A DNA stretch of 5,158 nt from Clostridia bacterium (lineage in GTDB: Bacteria; Bacillota; Clostridia; DUPQ01), in NCBI GenBank assembly GCA_030592355.1, contig JAUVJE010000165.1, positions 1 through 5,158 on the forward strand, read 5' to 3'. Positions 1-4,727 of this stretch are shown in pieces. Positions within the stretch are counted from its first letter, which is position 1. Each line of letters begins with the position of its first letter. The notes under the pieces were generated by a model. It was not told the origin of the DNA. It was given only the letters and a program-made list of their open reading frames with translations, and made no database searches. A program made the translations under genes and the position numbers.

Positions 1-525
1 CTGAAAAAACTCCAGAGGGATTTAAGCCAGAAGAAAAAGGGAAGTAATAACTACTATAAGAACAAACAAAAGATAGCAAGGGTTCATGAGAAGATAGCAG
101 ACTGCCGCAGGGACTTCCTGCAGAAACTCTCCGCGGATGTAATCAAAAACCACGATGTCATATGTGTAGAGAGTCTGTACGTGAAGGGAATGATGAAGAA
201 CCACAAGCTTGCCAAGTCCATAGGGGACGCCTCATGGTCAGGGTTCATATCAATGATTGAGTACAAGGCGCATTGGTATGGTAGAATTATACAGAAAGTC
301 CCCAAAAACTTCCCAAGCACCCAGATCTGTTCACAATGTGGTAATCAGATCAAAGAGGCAAAGGAACTTAAAGTGAGGAAGTGGGAATGCCCTGTATGCT
401 GCTCGTACCACGATAGGGATAAGAATGCAAGCATAAACATCCTGACGGAAGGACTGTTCCTCCTGTCGGGTAAGAAAAGATCCGCAGGGACTGCGGGGCT
501 AGCCCGGGTAAGCTTAGCCTGTTAG
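1..525 (+). CDS. tnpB: TnpB, RNA-guided nuclease of IS200/IS605 elements (5'-truncated by window edge)
   Basis: C-terminal 174 residues of a TnpB/OrfB protein, read in frame from base 1 to the stop at 523-525; the true start is upstream of the window. Visible family marks, numbered from the first visible residue: a basic helix with QKKKGSNNYYK (10-20); the RuvC-II glutamate in ICVESL (E57); the VKGMMKNHKLAKSI block (61-74) leading into W79; a four-cysteine zinc finger CSQC (110-113) and CPVC (130-133); and the RuvC-III motif HDRDKNAS (137-144), with D140 the likely third catalytic acid. The first catalytic aspartate is not in view. Known TnpB proteins use an RNA made from the element's right end to cut DNA next to a target-adjacent motif. 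Visible active-site residues are intact, so this does not look like a nuclease-dead TldR-type derivative. The C-terminus (AGTAGLARVSLAC) is the common family ending. Confidence 0.93.
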   Translation: MKKLQRDLSQKKKGSNNYYKNKQKIARVHEKIADCRRDFLQKLSADVIKNHDVICVESLYVKGMMKNHKLAKSIGDASWSGFISMIEYKAHWYGRIIQKVPKNFPSTQICSQCGNQIKEAKELKVRKWECPVCCSYHDRDKNASINILTEGLFLLSGKKRSAGTAGLARVSLAC

Positions 526-586
526 GGCTATCGACCGGGAATCCTGCCAATTCATTGGCGGGTAGTTCAATCAATATAAAAGCATA
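441..586 (+). ncRNA. Probable TnpB guide RNA (omega/reRNA), scaffold plus guide
   Basis: In characterised IS605 elements the guide RNA overlaps the 3' end of tnpB, runs through the right end and takes its guide from the flanking DNA. The matching stretch here is rich in possible stems: CCGCAG/CTGCGG (482-487 with 491-496, loop GGA), TAGCC/GGCTA (515-519 with 526-530), a possible long-range CCCGG/CCGGG pairing (503-507 with 535-539), and the terminal stem 543-562. The guide would start at about 571 (TCAATATAAAAGCATA...). Both ends are set by analogy with known RNAs (roughly 130 bases of scaffold and 16 of guide), not by a visible promoter or processing site. Confidence 0.45.
543..562 (+). repeat. 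Right-end stem-loop of the IS605-type element
   Basis: CCTGCCAA (543-550) pairs with TTGGCGGG (555-562) around a TTCA loop, eight pairs with one G-T wobble. It is followed directly by TAGTTCAA, the typical layout of the sub-terminal hairpin recognised by the TnpA transposase on single-stranded DNA. It is not followed by a T-run, so it is not read as a terminator. Confidence 0.75.
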
Positions 587-589
587 ATT

Positions 590-594
590 GGAGG
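590..594 (+). promoter_or_regulatory. Ribosome binding site that fixes the TTG start of uxaE
   Basis: GGAGG lies six bases before TTG at 601. The first in-frame ATG (679) would remove 26 residues and has no comparable site, so TTG is preferred. Confidence 0.8.
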
Positions 595-600
595 TTCGGC

Positions 601-2121
601 TTGAAGGATTGGAAAGATTTTGTTGAAATTTGGGATATAGTGTTAAAAAACGGAAAGAGCTCTGAAAATAACCGCTTTATGGAGGTATATGGGGTTTATG
701 GCACATCATTTAACCATTCAGAAGAATTCAGATGCTTCATGGCCCGGGATAAAAGAGAAAAATTCCTTATAGTTTCCGGAGGGAGTGTATTTGATTTATT
801 TGAAGGAGATAAATTTAATATATCCGGGAATATTGTTAAAAAATGCCCTTTATCAAATCACAATAGCAGCCTTATCAGAAACATTTTTCCATATACCGAA
901 CCTGTGACCGTGGGAGAAAATCCGGCTTCAATCGGCCTTGGCGACAGACTGGGGTTGGCATCGGCAGGTCATTTGAGATTAATTAAGGGTAAAGCTGTGT
1001 TTCCTGTGTTGGCCCAGCAATCCATAAGAGAATTGAATCTTACGGGCAGGACATACGATGATGTTCTTGCTGCTGCAGTGTGGGCGGTGTTTCAGGAAGG
1101 ATACAAAAAGGGTTACGGAGCCGACGGCGACCATTTGAAAACCGAAGAAGAAGTTAGAATGGCCCTAAAATGCGGATTTACAATGATAACATTGGATTGT
1201 TCAGAGTATATTGATAACAGTATAGAGGGGCTTTCCCCTGAGGAACTGATGGATCAATATGAATTAATTGATGAATCCGTGATGGCCTATTGGGAAAGAA
1301 AATATTTAAACAGAACATTAAAATTCGGTGATTACGAGTTGTCCATTAATATACGGGAACTTGCATCGGCTGTTCTGATATATTCCGATGCAATTGATTT
1401 TGCTGAAAGCATATATAAGACCGCAATCAGGGATTATGACAGAGCGGTAGACTTTGAAATTTCCATTGATGAAACACTAACGCCTACATCGGTCAAAGCC
1501 CACTATATAATTGCCGCTGAATTGCAGGGCGGAGGAGTTAAGATAAAAAATATGGCCCCTAGATTCTGCGGCGAATTTCAAAAAGGTATTGATTATAAAG
1601 GAGATACCGGGCAATTTGCAAATGAGTTTGAATTACACAGTAAAATCGCAGAATACTTCGGATACCGGATAAGCGTACATTCAGGCAGTGATAAATTCAG
1701 TGTATTTCCAATTATCGGAGATAAAACCCATGGCAGTGTTCATTTAAAAACCGCCGGTACAAACTGGCTTGAAGCTTTAAGAGTGGTTGCTTTGGAAAAT
1801 CCCGGTCTTTTCAGACGAATGTACAAATATGCGATAAAAAGGCTGCCTGACGCAAAAAAATTCTATCATATTTTCACAGAACGGGAAATGGTTCAAAATA
1901 TAGAGAAGTACTCAGACGGGAATCTACCGGAATTGCTTGAAAAGGAAGAATCAAGGCAGGCGCTTCATATAACTTACGGGTATCTTTTATGTGATAAGGA
2001 CAGTGGGGGAAGATACATTTTTAGAGAAGAATTTTTCGCAACCCTTCATACATATGAAGAAACATATTATGATTTTCTTAAGAAGCATATAGGCAGACAC
2101 CTTGATTTATTGGGCATATAA
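601..2121 (+). CDS. uxaE: Tagaturonate epimerase (tagaturonate/fructuronate 3-epimerase) UxaE
   Basis: A 506-residue cytosolic protein that matches the UxaE family, the metal-dependent enzyme first described in Thermotoga maritima that converts D-tagaturonate to D-fructuronate, so that galacturonate can enter the glucuronate branch of hexuronate catabolism. I recognise it from family blocks: GLGDRLGLASAGHLRL (112-127), LAQQSIRELNLTGR (137-150), GYGADGDHLKTEEE (171-184), GEFQKGIDYKGD (324-335), ISVHSGSDKFSVFP (357-370) and HLKTAGTNWLEALR (381-394). The Asp and His residues in these blocks are plausible metal or substrate ligands, but I have not assigned them. No signal peptide or membrane span is seen, and length is full for the family. 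The start is TTG with a well-placed GGAGG. No other hexuronate gene is visible; upstream is the end of a transposon and downstream a convergent operon, so it stands alone here and may depend on a promoter within the transposon. Confidence 0.88.
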   Translation: MKDWKDFVEIWDIVLKNGKSSENNRFMEVYGVYGTSFNHSEEFRCFMARDKREKFLIVSGGSVFDLFEGDKFNISGNIVKKCPLSNHNSSLIRNIFPYTEPVTVGENPASIGLGDRLGLASAGHLRLIKGKAVFPVLAQQSIRELNLTGRTYDDVLAAAVWAVFQEGYKKGYGADGDHLKTEEEVRMALKCGFTMITLDCSEYIDNSIEGLSPEELMDQYELIDESVMAYWERKYLNRTLKFGDYELSINIRELASAVLIYSDAIDFAESIYKTAIRDYDRAVDFEISIDETLTPTSVKAHYIIAAELQGGGVKIKNMAPRFCGEFQKGIDYKGDTGQFANEFELHSKIAEYFGYRISVHSGSDKFSVFPIIGDKTHGSVHLKTAGTNWLEALRVVALENPGLFRRMYKYAIKRLPDAKKFYHIFTEREMVQNIEKYSDGNLPELLEKEESRQALHITYGYLLCDKDSGGRYIFREEFFATLHTYEETYYDFLKKHIGRHLDLLGI

Positions 2122-2130
2122 AAGAAAGGG

Positions 2131-2147
2131 TACTGGTTAACCCAGTA
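2131..2147. terminator. Weak, possibly two-way terminator between uxaE and the convergent ars-type operon
   Basis: TACTGG (2131-2136) pairs with CCAGTA (2142-2147) around a five-base loop, in the 15-base gap between the convergent genes and running into the last codons of the minus-strand gene. On the minus strand it is followed by CCCTTTCTTTTA, a broken pyrimidine/T tract; on the plus strand there is no good T-run. The stem is short, so function is uncertain. Confidence 0.35.
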
Positions 2148-2367
2148 GCTTGGTAATTTCCTTTGTTTTAGCCACCCGTCCTGTAATTATTGCTTTTCCA
2201 TCTACCATCAGAGTAGGGGTTCTCATTACACCAAGAGCTGTTATTTGCGATATGTCGGTGACTTTTTCGATTTTATCAGTTATCCCTAGTTTTGCCAAAG
2301 CTGATTTTGTGTTTTTTTCAAGAGTGTTGCAGTTTTTACACCCTCCGCCTAAAATTTTAATTTCCAT
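2137..2367 (-). CDS. Small thioredoxin-like redox-active disulfide protein (TM0996/MM_1139 type)
   Basis: A 76-residue single-domain thioredoxin fold protein. It has beta-strand MEIKILG, the active-site motif C10-K-N-C13 right after a GGG turn, a helix that follows, and the cis-proline loop RTPTL with P51 opposite the active site, then the final strand VDGKAIITGR. This pattern and length fit the thioredoxin_3 (small redox-active disulfide protein 2) family, shorter than true thioredoxin. ATG at 2367 follows AAGGA six bases upstream. It is the last gene of the arsR-permease operon, 64 bases after the permease, with a long hairpin in that gap. From context I infer that it reduces, or carries through thiols, a metal or metalloid handled by the permease, or keeps the permease or repressor cysteines reduced; that role is not shown by the sequence alone. 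Confidence 0.88.
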   Translation of the reverse strand: MEIKILGGGCKNCNTLEKNTKSALAKLGITDKIEKVTDISQITALGVMRTPTLMVDGKAIITGRVAKTKEITKLLG

Positions 2368-2386
2368 AGCGTTTCCTTTCTGTTAC

Positions 2387-2415
2387 CATCCATACATCCC
2401 AGGGATGCGTGGATG
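2387..2415 (-). repeat. Long hairpin in the gap between permease and thioredoxin-like gene
   Basis: The arms 2387-2399 and 2403-2415 pair over 13 positions with one wobble and one mismatch around a three-base loop. There is no T-run after it on the minus strand; the ribosome binding site of the next gene follows about ten bases later. It could be a transcript processing or stability element that sets relative expression within the operon, or a partial attenuator. Confidence 0.6.
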
Positions 2416-2431
2416 AAAGTTAGTTTAATAA

Positions 2432-3400
2432 TCATATAATAAAGTGGCCTATCAAGTTGAACAAATAGCCTGTCAGAATTATACCCAAACCTGTTATTAA
2501 AACGAATGCAGCAATTAATTTTGGTTTTATTACTTTTCTTAATAGAATCATTTCCGGAAGGGAAAGAGCGGTTACCGCCATCATGAAAGACAACGCCGTG
2601 CCAATACCCACACCTTTGCCTATAAGCGCTTCTGCTATTGGAATTGTACCAAGTGCGTTGGAATATAGAGGAATTCCTGCAATAACCCCGATTATTACTG
2701 CAAAAGGATTACCCGGCCCTGCATATTTAGCCAGAAAATCAGTTGGCACCCATCCGTGAATTGCAGCTCCGATACCAATCCCTATAAGCAGGAATATCCA
2801 TATTTTTTTTATAATTGATGATGTGTTCTGCCAGGCAAAGGCTATGCGTTTTTTAAATATCATTTCCTCTGGTTCCGCATTAATCGCCTGAATTTTATAT
2901 ACATATTCCTCTACATATTTTTCCATTTTAAGCCAGTCTATGACAAGTCCGCCTGTAACACCGACAATAACGCCTGTCACAACATAAATTAAGGCGATTT
3001 TCCATCCGAAAGCCGCCAGAAGTATGGCGAATGCCGCTTCGTTGACAATGGGAGATGTAATAAGGAAAGAAAAAGTCAATCCGAGGGGAACGCCGCCTTC
3101 CACGAAGCCTATAAAAATCGGCACAGAAGAGCACGAGCAGAAAGGAGTTACTATCCCAAGGAGAGAAGCCATGAAATTACCTTTTATACCTTTAAACCGC
3201 GATAATGTCTTTTTTGTTTTTTCGGGAGGGAAAAAACTCCGGATAAAGGATATTGAAAAAATCATTATTATCAAAAGCGCAATTATTTTAATAGTATCGA
3301 AAAAGAAAAAGTGCAGACTTTCGCCAAGATGAGTTTCAATGGAGACTCCAAAAACATTTTCTACGAGAAGGGTTACTAATCTATCCAACCACACGAACAT
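2432..3400 (-). CDS. ArsP/YraQ-type permease (COG0701, PF03773), probable organoarsenical or metalloid exporter
   Basis: A 322-residue integral membrane protein with about eight hydrophobic segments by eye: near 33-55, 77-100, 104-130, 133-156, 198-217, 231-250, 264-287 and 294-318, with a charged cytosolic loop at 157-197. The family signature TPFCSCSSVPIFIGF lies at 85-99, with C88 and C90 the conserved thiols, and the partly similar block AGIPLYSNALGTIPI at 241-255 opens the second half, as expected of an internally repeated transporter. Characterised ArsP proteins (about 315 residues) export trivalent organoarsenicals; many other members have unknown substrates, so the substrate here is inferred. 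It starts three bases after arsR, with its GGAG site inside the arsR end, hence tight translational coupling. An ArsR repressor before it and a CxxC protein after it support a metalloid or thiol-reactive substrate. Confidence 0.88.
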   Translation of the reverse strand: MFVWLDRLVTLLVENVFGVSIETHLGESLHFFFFDTIKIIALLIIMIFSISFIRSFFPPEKTKKTLSRFKGIKGNFMASLLGIVTPFCSCSSVPIFIGFVEGGVPLGLTFSFLITSPIVNEAAFAILLAAFGWKIALIYVVTGVIVGVTGGLVIDWLKMEKYVEEYVYKIQAINAEPEEMIFKKRIAFAWQNTSSIIKKIWIFLLIGIGIGAAIHGWVPTDFLAKYAGPGNPFAVIIGVIAGIPLYSNALGTIPIAEALIGKGVGIGTALSFMMAVTALSLPEMILLRKVIKPKLIAAFVLITGLGIILTGYLFNLIGHFII

Positions 3401-3403
3401 ATT

Positions 3404-3703
3404 TTATTTCTCCATCAAATCGTTTATTTCGGCTTCAATTATTTTACGTGCAAGGTGAATGATTTCCAGCACTTCGGGGTGCTTGACACTATAAATTAAT
3501 TTATTGGATTCTTTTTTATAACTTACGATGTCTGCGTCTCTTAATATTTTTAAATGCTGGGATATATTAGGTTGGGAAGATTCAGATTCATCGAAAAGTT
3601 CGCAAACACAGCGGTTGTTTTTTGAAAGTTTTTTAATCAGTTCCAGTCTTGTTGGATGAGCAAGGGCCTTGTATATTTTCGTTTCAAGCATTTCAATATT
3701 CAT
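3404..3703 (-). CDS. arsR: ArsR/SmtB-family metalloid-responsive transcriptional repressor
   Basis: A 99-residue winged helix-turn-helix protein. It opens with the family block KALAHPTRLELIKKLS (12-27), then NRCVCEL (30-36), a close match to the ELCVCDL metalloid-binding motif of ArsR, with C32 and C34 as ligands. The recognition helix region is SQPNISQHLKILRDADIV (43-60), followed by the wing with KKESNKLIYSV (63-73) and a C-terminal dimer helix. ArsR repressors leave DNA when As(III) or Sb(III) binds the cysteines; inducer here is inferred from the motif. GGAGG lies six bases before the ATG. It is the first gene of the operon with the permease and thioredoxin-like protein, and a perfect palindrome sits just upstream, so it very likely represses its own operon. 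Confidence 0.92.
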   Translation of the reverse strand: MNIEMLETKIYKALAHPTRLELIKKLSKNNRCVCELFDESESSQPNISQHLKILRDADIVSYKKESNKLIYSVKHPEVLEIIHLARKIIEAEINDLMEK

Positions 3704-3720
3704 AATAAACCTCCATAATA

Positions 3721-3740
3721 ATATAAGAATATTCTTATAT
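3721..3740. promoter_or_regulatory. Probable ArsR operator, 20-bp perfect palindrome
   Basis: ATATAAGAAT followed by its exact reverse complement ATTCTTATAT. The site is 18 bases before the arsR start codon and covers the transcription start expected from the adjacent minus-strand promoter. ArsR/SmtB dimers bind AT-rich inverted repeats of this kind. It could bind another dimeric regulator, but position and family context favour ArsR. Confidence 0.75.
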
Positions 3741-3744
3741 GCTT

Positions 3745-3772
3745 ATAATATAATACGTCGGATATTTGTCAA
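3745..3772 (-). promoter_or_regulatory. Sigma-A-type promoter of the arsR-permease-thioredoxin operon
   Basis: On the minus strand a perfect TTGACA (3772-3767) is followed after 16 bases by TATTAT (3750-3745), one change from TATAAT. Start of transcription would fall near 3738, inside the operator palindrome. Overlapping alternative -10 choices exist because the area is AT-rich. Confidence 0.72.
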
Positions 3773-3793
3773 TAGAAAATTTCGGCATACAGT

Positions 3794-3810
3794 GAAAATT
3801 GCTAATTTTC
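3794..3810. repeat. AT-rich perfect inverted repeat in the arsR-lepB divergent region
   Basis: GAAAATT and AATTTTC flank GCT. It lies upstream of both divergent genes, just before the lepB -10 box, so it is a possible protein site rather than a terminator. Such AT-rich inverted repeats also arise by chance. Confidence 0.4.
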
Positions 3811-3830
3811 TTCATTTCAGTAAAATAGGA

Positions 3831-3836
3831 TATAAT
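3831..3836 (+). promoter_or_regulatory. Likely -10 box of the lepB promoter
   Basis: A perfect TATAAT lies 73 bases before the lepB start. No good -35 hexamer is seen at 16-18 bases upstream (only weak TTCTTC-like sequence) and no TG extension, so the promoter may be weak or need an activator. Confidence 0.5.
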
Positions 3837-3840
3837 AGAA

Positions 3841-3866
3841 AAAAATAAATTTGCAAAAATAAATTT
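3841..3866 (+). repeat. 12-bp direct repeat in the lepB leader
   Basis: AAAAATAAATTT occurs at 3841-3852 and again at 3855-3866, separated by GC. It lies just after the predicted -10 box, in the region where transcription would begin. Function unknown; low-complexity AT-rich sequence weakens the case. Confidence 0.6.
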
Positions 3867-3909
3867 TACAAATACTGATGTTCCCAAAAGATGCACTTAA
3901 GGATGAAAT

Positions 3910-4533
3910 ATGAAAAATAGAAATATTACACTAAAGACACAATTGAAATTTGGAGAAATTATTGCCATAACAGTTGTCTTTTTTGCAGCTATGTTCCTTG
4001 GATTGATTATGAACAGCGAAACGTTCAGCATAGCGCAGGTCAACAATGTATCAATGCAGAATACATTAGTCGACGGAGATAAGTTGTTCATTTCTAAGGT
4101 TGCATATAGAAAAGACATACCGGATAGAGGAGATATAGTTATTTTTCTCAAACAAGAAACTGTAAATGGTTTTTTTGAACGCCTGAGAATTACGTCAGAG
4201 GATCTTTTTCTGCGATTTTCAACGGATGTAAGGGACAACAGACTGATAAAGAGGGTTATCGGGCTACCGGGAGATATAATTGAAATAAAAAACGGTGAAA
4301 TTTATATAAACTATTTATTGCTAAATGAAGATTATGTTAAGGGCAAGACCCGGCCTTTTTTTACAACGGGAAAAATAGTAGTTCCGGAGGGAACGGTTTT
4401 TGTTATGGGCGACAACAGAGAAAATAGCGAAGACAGCCGGAGGTTTGGATTTGTGGAATTAGAAAGTTTAGAGGGCAGGGCTATTTTTAGGTACTGGCCC
4501 GATTTTACGAAATTCAACCATTCTTATTACTAA
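3910..4533 (+). CDS. lepB: Signal peptidase I
   Basis: A 207-residue type I signal peptidase that removes signal peptides from secreted proteins on the outer face of the membrane. One N-terminal membrane span at about 15-35, as in Gram-positive enzymes. The catalytic serine is S48 in NNVSMQNTL, the general-base lysine K114 in NRLIKRVIGLPGD, and box E is GDNRENSEDSRRFG (167-180); box C is RGDIVIF (73-79). Two oddities: the serine box has asparagines at 46 and 51 where glycine and proline are usual (G-x-SM-x-P), and about 25 extra residues (roughly 83-108) sit between box C and the lysine box compared with Bacillus SipS. AGGA lies about seven bases before ATG. Catalytic residues are all present, so it should be active. 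It is divergent from arsR and appears to be transcribed alone. Confidence 0.95.
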   Translation: MKNRNITLKTQLKFGEIIAITVVFFAAMFLGLIMNSETFSIAQVNNVSMQNTLVDGDKLFISKVAYRKDIPDRGDIVIFLKQETVNGFFERLRITSEDLFLRFSTDVRDNRLIKRVIGLPGDIIEIKNGEIYINYLLLNEDYVKGKTRPFFTTGKIVVPEGTVFVMGDNRENSEDSRRFGFVELESLEGRAIFRYWPDFTKFNHSYY

Positions 4534-4546
4534 ATACTAAGGTGAT

Positions 4547-4561
4547 TTGAAAGCGCTTATT
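4547..4561. promoter_or_regulatory. Catabolite-response-element (cre)-like site
   Basis: TTGAAAGCGCTTATT fits the relaxed CcpA site WTGNAANCGNWNNCW at all fixed positions but one, around an AAGCGCTT palindrome. It sits about 70 bases before the -35 box of the next gene and 13 bases after the lepB stop. A chance match cannot be excluded. Confidence 0.35.
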
Positions 4562-4566
4562 GCCAA

Positions 4567-4583
4567 CCGGATACCGGATTTTT
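4567..4583 (+). terminator. Weak terminator candidate after lepB, within a 7-bp tandem repeat
   Basis: Tandem ACCGGAT (4566-4572 and 4573-4579) gives a short CCGG-ATA-CCGG hairpin followed by A and five T. The four-pair stem is too short for a convincing intrinsic terminator, but no better one is visible after lepB. Confidence 0.28.
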
Positions 4584-4614
4584 GATGCTGTCGTCTATTA
4601 GTGGTCTGATAATA

Positions 4615-4642
4615 TTGATATTTACATCATTAATGATATGAT
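4615..4642 (+). promoter_or_regulatory. Sigma-A-type promoter of the hydantoinase/oxoprolinase-family gene
   Basis: TTGATA (4615-4620), 16-base spacer, TATGAT (4637-4642), each one change from consensus. Transcription would start near 4649, giving a leader of about 79 bases. Confidence 0.6.
4626..4637. promoter_or_regulatory. Palindrome inside the promoter spacer, possible operator
   Basis: ATCATTAATGAT is a perfect 12-bp palindrome filling most of the gap between the -35 and -10 boxes. A repressor bound there would block RNA polymerase. No regulator gene is adjacent in the window. Confidence 0.4.
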
Positions 4643-4727
4643 TTGTGAAATATAAAGGAAATCAGTCCGGTAAATTCCAAGTATTTGGGAGTATAATGAC
4701 TTTTAGTAAAATCAATGAGGTGAACAT

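Larger units (their letters stand above)
1..570 (+). mobile_element. Right-end portion of an IS200/IS605-family (TnpB-bearing) insertion sequence
   Basis: This stretch holds the 3' part of a tnpB gene followed by a short non-coding end with a stem-loop (543-562) and the tail TAGTTCAA (563-570), the usual arrangement at the right end of IS605-type elements. These elements move as single strands, recognise sub-terminal hairpins, and create no inverted repeats or target duplication; none is seen here. The left end, the start of tnpB and any tnpA lie outside the window, so it cannot be said whether the element is autonomous. By eye this part is richer in G and C than the AT-rich genes to its right, as expected of acquired DNA. 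The exact right boundary (about 570, within TTCAATC) is inferred from the family pattern and could be off by a few bases. Confidence 0.82.

Noticed and set aside
181..525. A separate 114-residue gene starting at GTG 181
   Set aside because: The frame is open upstream to base 1 with clear TnpB sequence, so 181 is an internal valine codon, not a start.
368..574. Minus-strand open frame across the tnpB 3' end and element right end
   Set aside because: It lies antisense to conserved TnpB zinc-finger sequence and the end hairpin, and shows no family features.
555..588. Promoter from TTGGCG (555-560) with TATAAA (575-580) or CATAAT (583-588)
   Set aside because: Spacers of 14 and 22 bases are outside the usable range.
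441..600. CRISPR array or Cas12 locus next to the TnpB-like protein
   Set aside because: There are no regularly spaced direct repeats; the short C-terminus and end hairpin fit an IS605 element.
2150..2416. Plus-strand 88-residue frame opposite the thioredoxin-like gene
   Set aside because: It is the antisense of a gene with a clear CxxC and cis-proline; no ribosome binding site or recognisable domain.
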